Source: Mycobacterium decipiens
Lineage (GTDB): Bacteria; Actinomycetota; Actinomycetes; Mycobacteriales; Mycobacteriaceae
Direction: 5' to 3'
Assembly (NCBI RefSeq): GCF_963853665.1
Contig: NZ_OY970459.1
Span: 1 to 64,000 of the forward strand
Length of the DNA stretch: 64,000 bases
Both the position numbers and the translations under genes were made by a program. Positions 12,960 to 23,300 of the stretch are shown piece after piece (position 1 is the stretch's first letter; each line of letters starts with the position of its first letter). Under the pieces are notes generated by a model. The model was not told the DNA's origin, did not search any database, and saw nothing but the letters and a program-made list of their open reading frames with translations.

Positions 12960-12968
12960 TTATCCACA
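12960..12968 (+). promoter_or_regulatory. Perfect consensus DnaA box outside oriC
   Basis: TTATCCACA is an exact match to the classical DnaA box. It lies in the 155-bp gap upstream of the reverse-strand PH-like gene and downstream of crgA, about 11 kb from oriC. The sequence after it, CAACAGTGGGGATG, contains a weaker inverted match. It could titrate DnaA or regulate the flanking gene; chance is not excluded. Confidence 0.45.
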
Positions 12969-13079
12969 GACGCTATCAACAGTGGGGATGAATCACACGC
13001 ATGTGATTGAGTCACCAAAAAGTTGCTGGGGCAGTAACGACCCGACCAGAATATGAATTCATATTTCCGCCGACCGATA

Positions 13080-13361
13080 TCAGTGCCAGCGCATCGTGAG
13101 CAACAAACCGGTGATCATGAAAGCGAACGCGATCGCGTAGTTCCACGGACCGAGTTGCGCCATCCAGTTGAGCGCCACGGGGGCCTGGCTGCCGACCGCG
13201 GCCAACTGAAACACCATCAACCAGACAAGGCCGATCAGCATCAGACCGATGAACAACGAGACGAACCACACACTCGAAGGTCCGACCTTCACCTTCATCG
13301 GAGTGCGGCTCACCGCGGTAACGGTGAAGTCGTTCTTCTTACGGACCTTGGACTTGGGCAT
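13080..13361 (-). CDS. crgA: Cell division protein CrgA
   Basis: CrgA is a two-helix membrane protein that recruits FtsZ, FtsQ, FtsI and CwsA at the septum and links division to peptidoglycan synthesis. The 93-residue sequence has a basic N-terminus MPKSKVRKK, two hydrophobic helices (about 30-52 and 68-90) and the final MRWH, as in Rv0011c. Start at 13361. Confidence 0.96.
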   Translation of the reverse strand: MPKSKVRKKNDFTVTAVSRTPMKVKVGPSSVWFVSLFIGLMLIGLVWLMVFQLAAVGSQAPVALNWMAQLGPWNYAIAFAFMITGLLLTMRWH

Positions 13362-13511
13362 TGTTACCTCGGGATATCTCGGGACTAGCTCGACAAGACG
13401 GTGAGCGGCATGGGGTGCAACGATAGCGGTTGCAGCTGCAGGCATACCTTGTTTGGGGGCTTGGCTACGAGACTAACCCACCTACCACCCCGCCCGGGAA
13501 ACGGAGACACG

Positions 13512-14255
13512 ATGATCGATCCACGCCGCTCACCGTGGCGTTTCGGTGTCCCGCTGGTGTGCTTGCTGGCGGGGCTGCTGCTGGCCGCCACACACGGGGT
13601 GTCCGGCGGTGCCGAGATCCGCCGCAGTGATGCGCCGCGGCTGGTCGACCTCGTTCGTCAGGCCCAGGCATCGGTGAACCGTCTCAACGCGCAACGCGAA
13701 GTGCTGACCAACAGAATCGACTCAACGCACGGCCGATCTCCGGATACCGCGTTGGCGGCCATGCAGCGGCGGTCCGCCGAGCTGGCCGATGAGGCGGAGA
13801 TGAACCCGGTCCATGGGCCGGGCCTGGTGGTAACCCTTCAAGATGCGCAACGCGACGCCAACGGCCGCTTCCCGCGCGACGCGTCCCCGGACGATCTGGT
13901 TGTGCATCAGCAAGACATCGAGGCCGTCCTCAACGCGCTGTGGAGTGCAGGTGCGGAGGCGATCCAGATGCAGGACCAGCGCATCATCGCAACGTCGACA
14001 GCGCGGTGCGTCGGGAACACGTTGCTGCTCAACGGGCGTACCTATAGCCCGCCCTACACGATCACCGCGATCGGAGATGCGACCGCCATGCAGGCGGCCC
14101 TGGCGGCCGCTCCCCTGGTGACCCTATACAAACAGTATGTGATCCGATTCGGCCTCGGTTATCGCGAAGAGGTCAAGCCGGATGTACAGATCGTCGGCTA
14201 TTCCGATCCCGTCCGGATGCATTTCGCGCAGCCTGCCGGCCCCCTCGGCTACTGA
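13512..14255 (+). CDS. DUF881 family protein
   Basis: The 247-residue protein corresponds to Rv0012. An N-terminal membrane helix or uncleaved signal (about residues 13-36) is followed by a coiled-coil segment (residues 50-85) and the DUF881 domain with GPGLVVTLQDAQRD and QDIEAVLNALWSAGAEAI. DUF881 genes often sit next to division genes in Gram-positive bacteria, as here with crgA and pknB. ATG at 13512 was chosen; the M. tuberculosis start lies slightly upstream at a codon that is not a start here. The molecular role is unknown. Confidence 0.85.
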   Translation: MIDPRRSPWRFGVPLVCLLAGLLLAATHGVSGGAEIRRSDAPRLVDLVRQAQASVNRLNAQREVLTNRIDSTHGRSPDTALAAMQRRSAELADEAEMNPVHGPGLVVTLQDAQRDANGRFPRDASPDDLVVHQQDIEAVLNALWSAGAEAIQMQDQRIIATSTARCVGNTLLLNGRTYSPPYTITAIGDATAMQAALAAAPLVTLYKQYVIRFGLGYREEVKPDVQIVGYSDPVRMHFAQPAGPLGY

Positions 14256-14311
14256 TGCCTATCGCAGCGGCTGAGCGGCTGGCGGACTGGATTGGGCGGT
14301 AGCCTGTCACG

Positions 14312-15010
14312 ATGCGGATCCTGGTTGTCGACAACTACGACAGCTTCGTGTTCAACCTGGTGCAGTACCTTGGCCAGCTGGGCGTCGAGGCCGACGTGTG
14401 GCGCAACGACGACACCCGGCTATCCGAAGGGGCCGCCATCGCCGCCCAGTTCGACGGTGTGCTGCTCAGTCCGGGTCCGGGCACCCCGGAACGTGCCGGC
14501 GCGTCAGTCAATCTGGTCCGCGCGTGCGCCGCGGCCCGCACCCCGCTGCTGGGCGTCTGTCTGGGGCACCAAGCCATCGGCGTTGCGTTCGGCGCCAAGG
14601 TCGACCGCGCGCCCGAGTTGCTGCACGGCAAGACCAGCAGCGTATTCCACGCGAATATCGGTGTGCTGCAAGGCCTTCCGGATCCATTCACGGCTACCCG
14701 GTATCATTCGCTGACAATTCTGCCGGCGTCGCTGCCGGCGGTGCTGGAGGTCACGGCCCGCACCCGCAGCGGTGTGATCATGGCCGTGCAGCACACCGAG
14801 CTGCCGATCCACGGTGTCCAATTCCATCCGGAGTCGATCCTCACCGAAGGTGGGCACCGGATGCTGGCCAACTGGCTCACCTACTGCGGATGGGTGCGCG
14901 ATGACACCGTGGTACGCCGACTGGAAAACGAGGTGCTCACCGCGGTCCAGCCGCACCTCCCAACTTCAACCGCCAGCAGGGCCGGAACTACTGACCGAAC
15001 CTCAGCGTGA
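14312..15010 (+). CDS. trpG: Glutamine amidotransferase subunit (anthranilate/aminodeoxychorismate synthase component II)
   Basis: The class I glutamine amidotransferase supplies ammonia from glutamine to chorismate-using synthases of the tryptophan or folate pathway. The 232 residues contain the triad Cys83 (GVCLGHQ), His172 and Glu174 (QFHPES). It is annotated trpG/pabA in M. tuberculosis and probably serves both synthases, since no partner gene is adjacent. Its 3' end overlaps the 3' end of convergent pknB by 23 bp, leaving no room for a separate terminator. Confidence 0.94.
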   Translation: MRILVVDNYDSFVFNLVQYLGQLGVEADVWRNDDTRLSEGAAIAAQFDGVLLSPGPGTPERAGASVNLVRACAAARTPLLGVCLGHQAIGVAFGAKVDRAPELLHGKTSSVFHANIGVLQGLPDPFTATRYHSLTILPASLPAVLEVTARTRSGVIMAVQHTELPIHGVQFHPESILTEGGHRMLANWLTYCGWVRDDTVVRRLENEVLTAVQPHLPTSTASRAGTTDRTSA

Positions 15011-16868
15011 TGATGCCGTCCCGGTTGACCCCGGTCCCGGCCGGCGGGTTCTGATAGACGACCCGGTTGTGTTGGGAGCCACCGGCATCGACGTCGGCCC
15101 CTTTATCGAGCATCCCGGTCCAGCCCAGCGCGCGTAATCGCGGTTCGGCGTCGCTCCAGAACATGCCGGATAGGTCGGGCATGACGAACTGGTTGCCCTT
15201 GGACACCTGCAGCTCGATGACCGAATCGACTGAAACTGTGGTGCCGGCGGGTGGATTGGTGCCGATCACCTCACCGGCCGGACGGGGGCTGTCCACCGAG
15301 GCCTGGCTGAACTTGGCAAAGCCGTAGACGTTGAGGTTTTTTTGCGCCATGTCTACGGTCTGGCCCGCGACATCGGGAATCTCCTTGGTCGCCGGACCGG
15401 AGCCGACGATGATGGTGATCACGTTGGTGATGGCCGACGTTTGGTTCGCCGGCGGGTTGGTCCCGATGACCTTGCCCACCAGTTCCGGAGTGGACGGCGA
15501 GTTCGCCTGCTTGAAGCGGCCGAATCCGGCGGCAGTGAGCTTCTTGACCGCTTCGGCGTAGGTCAGCGAGGAGACGTCGGGCACCTCGCGCTGTTCGGGT
15601 CCGGTGGACACATTGATCGTGATCTCGTCGCCCGCACTCACCGACGTGTTGGCGGCCGGGTCGGTACCGATGACGTGGTCGGGCGGGATCGTCGAGTCGG
15701 GCTTCTGCAGCGTACGAGTTTTGAAGCCGCGGTTCTGCAGTGTGGCAATGGCGTCGGCGGACGCTTGACCCCGGACATCGGGGACTTGGACGTCGCGGGT
15801 GATGCCACCGAATGTGTTGATGACGATGGTGACGACGACGGTCAGCACCGCCAACACGGCGACCACCGCGACCCAACGGCCCACCGAACCGGTGCCGCGG
15901 TCACGGTCGGTGTCGTCTAGGTCCTGGCGCGGTAGCGGATCGGTGCGTGGACCGCCAAGGTTCCCGGTTGCGGACGACAGCAGCGACGTCCGGTCGGCGT
16001 CGGTGAGCACCTTGGGCGCCTCGGGCGGTTCACCGTTGTGCACCCGGACCAGGTCGGCGCGCATCTCGGCCGCCGTCTGATAGCGGTTTTCCGGGTTCTT
16101 GGCCAGTGCCTTGAGGACGACGGCGTCGAGGTCGGCGGAGATGCCTTCGTGGCGCGCCGAAGGCGGGATCGGGTCCTCGCGGACATGCTGATAGGCAACC
16201 GAGACGGGCGAGTCGCCGGTGAAAGGGGGCTCCCCGGTGAGGACTTCGTAGAGAACACAGCCCAAGGAATAGACATCGGATCGGGCGTCGACGGAATCAC
16301 CCCGGGCCTGTTCGGGCGACAGATACTGCGCCGTGCCGATCACCGCCGCGGTTTGGGTCACGCTGTTGCCGCTGTCGGCAATGGCGCGGGCAATGCCGAA
16401 ATCCATCACCTTCACCGCGTTGGTCGTGCTGATCATGATGTTCGCCGGCTTGACGTCGCGGTGGATGATTCCGTTCTGATGACTGAAGTTCAGCGCCTGG
16501 CAGGCGTCGGCAATGACCTCGATAGCGCGTTTGGGCGGCATCGGACCTTCGGTGTGGACGATGTCGCGCAGGGTAACGCCGTCGACGTATTCCATGACGA
16601 TGTAGGGCAACGGCCCGGCGGGCGTTTCGGCTTCGCCGGTGTCGTACACCGCGACGATCGCGGGATGATTCAGCGCCGCGGCGTTTTGCGCCTCACGCCG
16701 GAAGCGTAGATAGAAGCTGGGATCGCGGGCCAGATCAGCACGCAGCACCTTCACCGCAACGTCGCGGTGCAACCGAAGGTCGCGGGCCAGGTGAACTTCG
16801 GACATGCCTCCGAATCCGAGGATGTCGCCAAGTTCGTAGCGATCGGACAGATGCTGAGGGGTGGTCAT
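14988..16868 (-). CDS. pknB: Ser/Thr protein kinase PknB
   Basis: This is the essential transmembrane receptor kinase that controls cell wall synthesis and division. The 626 residues match M. tuberculosis length. The N-terminal kinase domain has the glycine loop GFGGMSEV, Lys40 in VAVKVL, catalytic HRDVKPAN (Asp138) and DFG; the activation loop SVTQTAAVIGTAQYLSPE holds the autophosphorylated threonines. One membrane helix lies near 332-354, followed by four extracellular PASTA repeats that bind muropeptides and lipid II. Its ATG overlaps the pknA stop in TAATG. It is the last gene of the fhaA-to-pknB reverse-strand cluster. Confidence 0.98.
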   Translation of the reverse strand: MTTPQHLSDRYELGDILGFGGMSEVHLARDLRLHRDVAVKVLRADLARDPSFYLRFRREAQNAAALNHPAIVAVYDTGEAETPAGPLPYIVMEYVDGVTLRDIVHTEGPMPPKRAIEVIADACQALNFSHQNGIIHRDVKPANIMISTTNAVKVMDFGIARAIADSGNSVTQTAAVIGTAQYLSPEQARGDSVDARSDVYSLGCVLYEVLTGEPPFTGDSPVSVAYQHVREDPIPPSARHEGISADLDAVVLKALAKNPENRYQTAAEMRADLVRVHNGEPPEAPKVLTDADRTSLLSSATGNLGGPRTDPLPRQDLDDTDRDRGTGSVGRWVAVVAVLAVLTVVVTIVINTFGGITRDVQVPDVRGQASADAIATLQNRGFKTRTLQKPDSTIPPDHVIGTDPAANTSVSAGDEITINVSTGPEQREVPDVSSLTYAEAVKKLTAAGFGRFKQANSPSTPELVGKVIGTNPPANQTSAITNVITIIVGSGPATKEIPDVAGQTVDMAQKNLNVYGFAKFSQASVDSPRPAGEVIGTNPPAGTTVSVDSVIELQVSKGNQFVMPDLSGMFWSDAEPRLRALGWTGMLDKGADVDAGGSQHNRVVYQNPPAGTGVNRDGIITLRFGQ

Positions 16869-18253
16869 TACCGTATCTCGTATCGGGCCAGCGCCGCGCG
16901 CGAATGCGGTGGCAGCGGTGCCAGCGGGAAAACCCAACTGGCTTCGATCGCCCTGCTCCTCCTCGGGCCGTTGCGGCCCGCATCGTCGACCGGGTGGAGT
17001 CCGGGTTGGTTGCGCTGTAGTCCAGAATGACCCGCTTGCCCGTGTTGCGTCCAATCGAGTCGCGGGCCCGGACCACTCCCGCTGGGGGTCTGGCCGGCCG
17101 GCGAGGTCCGGGTGTTGGTCACGGTCGACGTAGGCGCCTGCTGTGGGCCGTTGTCCGCACGAGAGTTGATGACGATCAACACGGCGATGATGATCGCCAG
17201 TGCCCCGAGCACACCGGCGGCCCAGAGCAATGCGCGCTGCCCAGACGAAAACGTACGCCGGGCGGGCGTCGGTCGGTGATCACCGGTAGCGGGGCGAGAT
17301 CGACGGGACGGCGTGGTCCGGCCGGAGGGGTTGGCCGCCACTCTGGTCGGTGTTCCCGACGGTATCGCCGCCGGAGCGGCCCGGCCGGGAGGCGGTGTCT
17401 GGCTGGGCCGCGGGGGCCGGCGGCCGGCGCGTACCGCGGCCACCGCGTCGGCGAACGGTCCGCCACTGCGATAGCGCATAGCCGGGTTCTTCACCAGGGT
17501 TATCTCGATCAGTTCTCGCACGTTGGGCGGCAGGTCGGGGGGCAACGGCGGCGGTGGCTCCTTGATATGTTTCATCGCCACCGTCAGGGCACCGTCGCCG
17601 GTAAACGGCCGTTTCCCCGAAACGGCTTCATACCCAACAACTCCCAACGCATAGACATCGCTGGCCGGGCTGGCGTCGTGACCCAGGGCCTGTTCGGGCG
17701 CAATGTATTGAGCGGTACCCATCACCATGCCGGTCTGGGTCACCGGCGCGGCATCGACGGCCTTGGCGATACCGAAGTCGGTGATCTTTACCTGCCCGGT
17801 TGGGGTGATCAAAATGTTGCCCGGTTTCACGTCGCGGTGCACCAGGCCGGCGGCGTGCGCGATCTGCAGTGCGCGGCCGGTCTGTTCGAGCATGTCTAGT
17901 GCGTGCCGTAACGACAGCCGGCCGGTGCGCTTGAGCACCGAGTTCAGCGGCTCGCCATTGACCAGCTCCATGACTAGGTAGGCCGTTCGGCCCTCCCCGT
18001 TCATCTGGCTTTCGCCATAGTCGTGCACGCTGGCAATGCCCGGATGGTTCAGCATCGCGGTGGTGCGCGCCTCAGCCCGAAACCGTTCGATGAACTCCGG
18101 GTCGGAGGAGAACTCGCTCTTGAGCACCTTGACCGCGACGCGACGGCCCAACCGGTTATCGACGGCCTCCCAGACTTGGCCCATGCCACCGGTGGCGATG
18201 AGGCGCTGCAGGCGGTATCTACCCGACAGCGTGACACCAACGCGGGGACTCAT
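16868..18253 (-). CDS. pknA: Ser/Thr protein kinase PknA
   Basis: Receptor-type kinase that works with PknB on division and cell-shape proteins. The kinase domain includes the glycine loop ATGGMGQV, Lys42 in [17 protein letters not shown] and DFG, followed by a Pro/Arg-rich juxtamembrane region, one membrane helix near residue 345 and a short extracellular tail. At 461 residues it is about 30 longer than the M. tuberculosis protein as I recall it; the extra sequence lies in the extracellular tail, between HSGLQ and the conserved ARYEI end. The start overlaps the pbpA stop by 4 bp. Confidence 0.97.
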   Translation of the reverse strand: MSPRVGVTLSGRYRLQRLIATGGMGQVWEAVDNRLGRRVAVKVLKSEFSSDPEFIERFRAEARTTAMLNHPGIASVHDYGESQMNGEGRTAYLVMELVNGEPLNSVLKRTGRLSLRHALDMLEQTGRALQIAHAAGLVHRDVKPGNILITPTGQVKITDFGIAKAVDAAPVTQTGMVMGTAQYIAPEQALGHDASPASDVYALGVVGYEAVSGKRPFTGDGALTVAMKHIKEPPPPLPPDLPPNVRELIEITLVKNPAMRYRSGGPFADAVAAVRAGRRPPRPSQTPPPGRAAPAAIPSGTPTRVAANPSGRTTPSRRSRPATGDHRPTPARRTFSSGQRALLWAAGVLGALAIIIAVLIVINSRADNGPQQAPTSTVTNTRTSPAGQTPSGSGPGPRLDWTQHGQAGHSGLQRNQPGLHPVDDAGRNGPRRSRAIEASWVFPLAPLPPHSRAALARYEIR

Positions 18254-19725
18254 GGTCCCCCCTGCAGTGCGGCTTCGATCACCGCCCGCCCGATCGGCGC
18301 AGCGAGCGCACCGCCGGTCGCGGACAGACGATCGGCCCCGTTCTCCACCAGCACCGCGACAGCAACCTTGGGAGCCTGTGCGGGAGCGAAGGCGATGTAC
18401 CACGCGTGCGGTGGAGTGCGACGAGGATCGGTGCCGTGCTCAGCGGTACCCGTCTTGGATGCGATCTGCACGCCGGGAATGGCCCCTTTCTGCTGTGCGA
18501 CCTTCTCGGCGCCGACCATCAGCTCTGTTAGCTTAGCGGCGACCTGCGGCGACACCGCGCGGCGCTGCTGATATGGGGCGGTGGTCCGGATGTTGGCTAA
18601 GTCGGGCCCCTTGAGGCTCTCGACCAGGTAGGGCCGCATCGTGATGCCACCGTTTGCAATGGTCGCAGCTATCTCGGCGTTCTCCAGCGGGGTGAGCGCA
18701 ACGTCCTTCTGCCCGATGCTGGACATCCCCAGTGCGGCGCTGTCCGCGATGGGCCCGATGGTTGATTCGGCTACCTGCAGCGGAATTGGGCTCGGCGCGC
18801 TGTCGATACCGAACGACTGCGCCATGCGGCGCAGGGCGTCGGCGCCGGTGAGGATGCCCAGCTGTACGAAGGCGGTGTTACAGGACTTGGCGAAGGCCTC
18901 ACCCAGCGACACGGTTGGTTCGCCGCCGCATGGCGCGCCGCCGTAGTTCTCCAGCGTGGCCGTGCTGCCGGGCAACGGAATTGTGGGCGCCGCGGTGAGC
19001 TGTTCGGTCTCGGTGGCTCCAGCCGCCAGCGCGGCCGCGGTGGTGATCACTTTGAATGTAGAACCCGGTGGATACGTCTCCGAGATGGCACGGTTTGTCA
19101 GCGGGGAGTCGGGGTCGTCACGAAGTTGTTGCCAGGCCTTTGCCTGCGCCTCGGGGTGGTGCGACGCCAGCAGGTTGGGGTCGTAGGACGGCGAGGACAC
19201 CAGCGCCAGAATCCTGCCCGTTGACGGTTCGAGGGCGACCACCGCTCCCCTACAGGGCCCGTCGCAGCCTTGCTGCATCGCGTCCCAGCCGGCTTGCTGA
19301 ACGCGCGGGCTGATCGTCGTATCGACATTGCCGCCGCGCGGATCACGACCGGTGAAAAAGTCGGCCAGCCGGCGGCCGAACAGGCGCTGGTCGGACCCGT
19401 TCAATAGCGGATCCTCGGCCCGCTCCAGGCCGGTACTGGAATAGCGCAGCGAGTAGAAGCCGGTCACCGGGGCATACACGTCGGGGTTGGGATAGACCCG
19501 CAGGAAACGGAATCGGCTGTCGGTGGCCACGGAGTAGGCCAGCAGTTGCCCACCAGCGGTGATCTGGCCGCGTTGCCGCGAATACTCGTCGAGCAACACG
19601 CGCTGGTTGCGGGGATCGGCACGCAGCCCGTCGGCGGTGAACACCTGTGTCATTGTCGCGTTGAGCAACAGCAACACGATCAACGCCATCACGGTCACCG
19701 AGATTCGGCGTAGGGAGGCGTTCAT
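18250..19725 (-). CDS. pbpA: Penicillin-binding protein PbpA (class B transpeptidase)
   Basis: Class B penicillin-binding protein that cross-links peptidoglycan at division. The 491 residues comprise an N-terminal signal anchor (about 7-28), a dimerisation region and a transpeptidase domain with the serine motif STFK near 222, SCN, and KTGTAEHG. It probably partners with the SEDS glycosyltransferase encoded just upstream. Start MNASLRR at 19725 overlaps the rodA stop (ATGA). Its position among kinase and phosphatase genes matches its known regulation by phosphorylation. Confidence 0.97.
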   Translation of the reverse strand: MNASLRRISVTVMALIVLLLLNATMTQVFTADGLRADPRNQRVLLDEYSRQRGQITAGGQLLAYSVATDSRFRFLRVYPNPDVYAPVTGFYSLRYSSTGLERAEDPLLNGSDQRLFGRRLADFFTGRDPRGGNVDTTISPRVQQAGWDAMQQGCDGPCRGAVVALEPSTGRILALVSSPSYDPNLLASHHPEAQAKAWQQLRDDPDSPLTNRAISETYPPGSTFKVITTAAALAAGATETEQLTAAPTIPLPGSTATLENYGGAPCGGEPTVSLGEAFAKSCNTAFVQLGILTGADALRRMAQSFGIDSAPSPIPLQVAESTIGPIADSAALGMSSIGQKDVALTPLENAEIAATIANGGITMRPYLVESLKGPDLANIRTTAPYQQRRAVSPQVAAKLTELMVGAEKVAQQKGAIPGVQIASKTGTAEHGTDPRRTPPHAWYIAFAPAQAPKVAVAVLVENGADRLSATGGALAAPIGRAVIEAALQGGP

Positions 19726-21131
19726 ACGCGCTCGATTACCTCGGTGCCAGCCGCCGCGATCGGCGACTTCCTTCGTGGGCGGGTGCGCAGTGGCCGTCGC
19801 GCGCCATGCGAGATGCGGGCCAGGATGGCCAGCAGCATGTAGTTGGCCAGCAGCGACGACCCGCCGTAGGACATCCATGGTGTGGTCAACCCGGTCAGCG
19901 GAATGAGGCGGGTCACGCCGCCGACGACAATGAACAGTTGAAGGGCCAGCGTCGACGCCAGCCCAGCGGCCAGCAGCTTGCCGAAGCTGTCGCGGATGGC
20001 GATCGCGGTGCGCAATCCGCGGACGATGACGATGGTGTAGAGCATCAATATGCTGGCCAGTCCCACCAGCCCGAGCTCTTCGCCGAACGCGGCGATGATG
20101 AAATCGGTCGACGCCGCGGGCACGGTATCGGGTTGGCCGTTACCGAGCCCGGTGCCGAAGATGCCGCCGGTAGCAAAACTGAAAAGTGACTGCACGATCT
20201 GATATCCGCTGCCGTCGGGATCGGCGAACGGGTCCAGCCAAGTCTGCACCCGGACCCGGACGTGATCGAAAATGAAGTACGCCACAACGCTTCCCGCCGC
20301 GAACAGAATCAGGCCGATGACGACCCAACTGAACCGCTGGGTGGCGAGGTAGACCACCACCAGAAACGACGAATAGAGCAGCAGCGAAGTGCCGAGGTCT
20401 TTCTCGAAGACCATCACACCCACCGAGATCACCCAGGCCGCCAACAGTGGCGCGAGGTCTCGCGGGCGGGGCAGGGTCATGCCCATCAGATGTTTACCCA
20501 CACTGGTGAACAGGCCGCGTTTGGCGACCAGTACCGCCGAGAAGAAGATCAGCAGCAGAATCTTGGAGAACTCGGCCGGCTGAATCGAGAAGCCGGGCAA
20601 GCGGATCCAAATCTTGGCGCCGTTCTGCTCGGACAGCGCTGCCGGTAGCAGGGCGGGAACAGCCAAGAACACCAGACCGGTGAGTCCACATACGTAGCCA
20701 TAGCGCGCGAGCTGTCGGTGGTCCTTGAGCAAGGTCACCACGAGCGCGAAGGCGGCCACGCCGACCAACGTCCACAGCATCTGCTGGTTCGCGCTGGGGT
20801 GCCGATGCTGGCCGATCTCGCTGTCGACCAGGTCGAGACGGTGGATCATCACCAGGCCAAGTCCGTTGAGCAGCGCCACCACCGGCAGCAGTAGCGGGTC
20901 GGTGTAGGGGGCGAAGCGCCTGAGGGCCAGGTGCGCGGAGCCGAACAGGGTTAGGAAGGCCAGGCCGTAGCTGGTCAGGTCCCAGTTCAAGCCACGCTCT
21001 TGGTTGGCCTCCACGATCAGCAGCGCAGCGATCGTGATTACCGCGGCGAAGCACAACAGCAGCAGTTCAGCGTTGCGCCGGGTCGGCAACGGGGGTGTCA
21101 CTGCCACCGGTGCCTGCAGCTGTGTCGTCAT
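19722..21131 (-). CDS. rodA: SEDS peptidoglycan glycosyltransferase RodA
   Basis: Polytopic SEDS-family enzyme that polymerises lipid II with a cognate class B PBP. The 469 residues contain about twelve hydrophobic helices, the catalytic-region motif WIRLPGFSIQPAEFSKI and the C-terminal LPLTGLTTPWMSYGGSS-type segment typical of RodA/FtsW. It overlaps pstP by 4 bp upstream and pbpA by 4 bp downstream, so the SEDS-PBP pair is translationally coupled. Confidence 0.97.
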   Translation of the reverse strand: MTTQLQAPVAVTPPLPTRRNAELLLLCFAAVITIAALLIVEANQERGLNWDLTSYGLAFLTLFGSAHLALRRFAPYTDPLLLPVVALLNGLGLVMIHRLDLVDSEIGQHRHPSANQQMLWTLVGVAAFALVVTLLKDHRQLARYGYVCGLTGLVFLAVPALLPAALSEQNGAKIWIRLPGFSIQPAEFSKILLLIFFSAVLVAKRGLFTSVGKHLMGMTLPRPRDLAPLLAAWVISVGVMVFEKDLGTSLLLYSSFLVVVYLATQRFSWVVIGLILFAAGSVVAYFIFDHVRVRVQTWLDPFADPDGSGYQIVQSLFSFATGGIFGTGLGNGQPDTVPAASTDFIIAAFGEELGLVGLASILMLYTIVIVRGLRTAIAIRDSFGKLLAAGLASTLALQLFIVVGGVTRLIPLTGLTTPWMSYGGSSLLANYMLLAILARISHGARRPLRTRPRRKSPIAAAGTEVIERV

Positions 21132-22699
21132 GCCGCCGCCCGGCAGTCGATGCCCGGCTGGGGTGGGGGTGGCGGCAGTGCGGTCACCGTCGGCGAACTG
21201 GTGGTGGGCGGGGTCGGCGGTGGCGACGCGGGCGCTGTCGGAGAGGTATCGGCGGGGGTGGTCGGCGTAGTGCCGGTGGCAGGGGTGGGGGCCGACGGGG
21301 AGGTGGTGGGTGATGTGGTGGCAGGTGGGGCGGTGGTGGCTGGGGAGGACGTGACGTTTGGTTTGGTTGTCTCGCTGGTGGTGGGCGGGGCCGAGGGACC
21401 GGGCGGAGACGTGGCCCGAGGCGCCGGGCAGGGCGGCAACAGCGAGTTGGCGGCCAGTTCGCGCAGCTGCCCGATCGCGTCATCGAGGGTGCCGGCCGGG
21501 AGGCCGGCCTGAACCTGCGCGCGCTCCGGGGGGCGCAGATCCTCCAGCTTCATCAGGTGACAGTCGAGCTGCCCTCCGGATTGGCTGTAGCTGATCTGCG
21601 ATAGTTCATTGCGCGCGCTGAGGCAGCCCATCAAATAGGGCTGGTGCAGGGACATCCCCAGCAGCGACCCCTGAATCCCCCGCATGATGGACACGGTGCC
21701 GTCGTACTCGGCGACATAGTAGTTGTCGCGAATGATCGCACGGCCGATGAGCAGGCCCGCGATCACCAGCACGGTCACCAGTGCGATGACGAACGCAAGC
21801 CGTCGGCGCGACCAACGTGGTCGACTGAGTGTATCGGCTTGTGGCGGAACGCGTTTGACGACCTCTTTGCGCTGGCTGATGGCAGAGGCACGGCCGGCAG
21901 CGGTGTTGGGCAGGGTCAGTTGGTCGTCGTCACCGGATACCGCCCCGGCCAGAATCGGTTGGGTCTGGCCGTAGTCGTAGTCAACGACGTCGGCCACAAC
22001 GACAGTCACGTTGTCGGGGCCGCCGCCGCGCAGCGCCAGTTCGATGAGGCGGTGGGCGCTCTCGGCAACGTCGGGGATCTGCAGCGCCTCGAGGATGGTT
22101 TCGTCGCTAACCGGATCGGACAACCCGTCCGAGCACAGCAGGTAGCGATCACCGGCTCGGGCTTCCCGCATGGTCAGTGTCGGTTCGACCTCATGACCGG
22201 TCAACGCCCGCATGATTAACGAGCGCTGCGGGTGACTGTGCGCCTCCTCCGCGGTGATCCGGCCTTCATCGACCAGCGTTTGGACGAAGGTGTCGTCTTT
22301 GGTGATCTGAGTGAGCTCGCCGTCGCGCAGCAGGTAGCCGCGTGAGTCTCCGATATGCACCAACCCGAGCCGGTTGCCCGCGAACAGGATTGCGGTGAGC
22401 GTGGTGCCCATGCCCTCGAGATCGGGTTCCATCTCGACTTGGGCCGCGATGGCCGAGTTACCGGCCCGCACCGCGGCTTCGAGTTTGGCCAGCAGATCGC
22501 CGCCGGGCTCGTCGTCGTCCAGATGGGCCAATGCGGCGATCACCAACTGGGACGCCACCTCGCCGGCCGCGTGGCCGCCCATGCCGTCAGCCAAGGCCAG
22601 GAGGCGTGCACCGGCGTAGACCGAATCTTCATTGTTGGCGCGCACCAGGCCGCGGTCACTGCGGGCCGCGTATCGCAGGACCAGAGTCACGAGCGCCAC
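21128..22699 (-). CDS. pstP: PP2C Ser/Thr phosphatase PstP
   Basis: This membrane-anchored PP2C phosphatase reverses PknA/PknB phosphorylation. The cytoplasmic catalytic domain (about 1-240) carries the metal-binding motifs ADGMGGHA (Asp near 38), GDSRGYLL, CSDGLSD and GGPDNVTVV. A membrane helix near 305 and an extracellular domain follow, ending in a Thr/Pro/Ser-rich tail with many TTP and PTT repeats that is longer than in M. tuberculosis. GTG at 22699 was chosen by comparison with the M. tuberculosis N-terminus; a second GTG three codons on has a better-spaced GGGGGAGA, so the start is uncertain by three residues. Confidence 0.96.
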   Translation of the reverse strand: MALVTLVLRYAARSDRGLVRANNEDSVYAGARLLALADGMGGHAAGEVASQLVIAALAHLDDDEPGGDLLAKLEAAVRAGNSAIAAQVEMEPDLEGMGTTLTAILFAGNRLGLVHIGDSRGYLLRDGELTQITKDDTFVQTLVDEGRITAEEAHSHPQRSLIMRALTGHEVEPTLTMREARAGDRYLLCSDGLSDPVSDETILEALQIPDVAESAHRLIELALRGGGPDNVTVVVADVVDYDYGQTQPILAGAVSGDDDQLTLPNTAAGRASAISQRKEVVKRVPPQADTLSRPRWSRRRLAFVIALVTVLVIAGLLIGRAIIRDNYYVAEYDGTVSIMRGIQGSLLGMSLHQPYLMGCLSARNELSQISYSQSGGQLDCHLMKLEDLRPPERAQVQAGLPAGTLDDAIGQLRELAANSLLPPCPAPRATSPPGPSAPPTTSETTKPNVTSSPATTAPPATTSPTTSPSAPTPATGTTPTTPADTSPTAPASPPPTPPTTSSPTVTALPPPPPQPGIDCRAAA

Positions 22700-22832
22700 T
22701 CTCCCCCGCAAGCGGGCGGTACCCCCACGATCCCGGCTCGAAAACCTACCGAGCCGGCATCATCGTCGTCGGCTGCGGTTGCGGCGCCGCACCTCCTCAC
22801 CCGCTGCGCGGCAGCATCGTCGTCGGTGCGGG

Positions 22833-23300
22833 TCACGGGCGCAACTCGATTGCAGTCTTGCCGATCCGAACCGGCGTTCCGATAGGAACTCGTACCGCAG
22901 TCGTCACCTTCGCCCTGTCAAGGTATGTGCCGTTGGTCGATCCTAGATCTTCGACATACCATTCGGATCCGCGCTTGGACAGCCGGGCATGCCGCGTCGA
23001 GGCGTAGTCGTCGGTCAGCACCAGGGTCGAATCGTCAGCGCGCCCGATCAGCACCGGCTGCCCGCTCAGCGTGATACGTGCCCCCTTCAATGCGCCTTCG
23101 GTCACCACCAAGTAGCGCGCAGCGTACCTGCGCTGGCGCGACGGCAAGATCGTCCCTCGCAGCGCCAGGCCGCGGCGCACCATGACCGCGCCGGTCGGCG
23201 CATAGATGTCGGTCTTCAAGATCCGCAGCACGGACCAGATAAACACCCATAACAACATCAAGAATCCGGCACGCGTCAGTTGCAGTACCAACCCCTGCAT
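22833..23300 (-). CDS. fhaB: FHA-domain protein FhaB (FipA)
   Basis: A 155-residue protein with an N-terminal membrane helix (about 10-27) and a C-terminal FHA domain: VLIGRADDSTLVL, then the phosphothreonine-binding SxxH element STRHARL and the GSTNGTYLD loop, whose threonine is the reported PknB/PknA phosphosite. It links phosphorylated partners such as FtsZ/FtsQ during division. It is separated from pstP by 133 bp. Confidence 0.95.
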   Translation of the reverse strand: MQGLVLQLTRAGFLMLLWVFIWSVLRILKTDIYAPTGAVMVRRGLALRGTILPSRQRRYAARYLVVTEGALKGARITLSGQPVLIGRADDSTLVLTDDYASTRHARLSKRGSEWYVEDLGSTNGTYLDRAKVTTAVRVPIGTPVRIGKTAIELRP

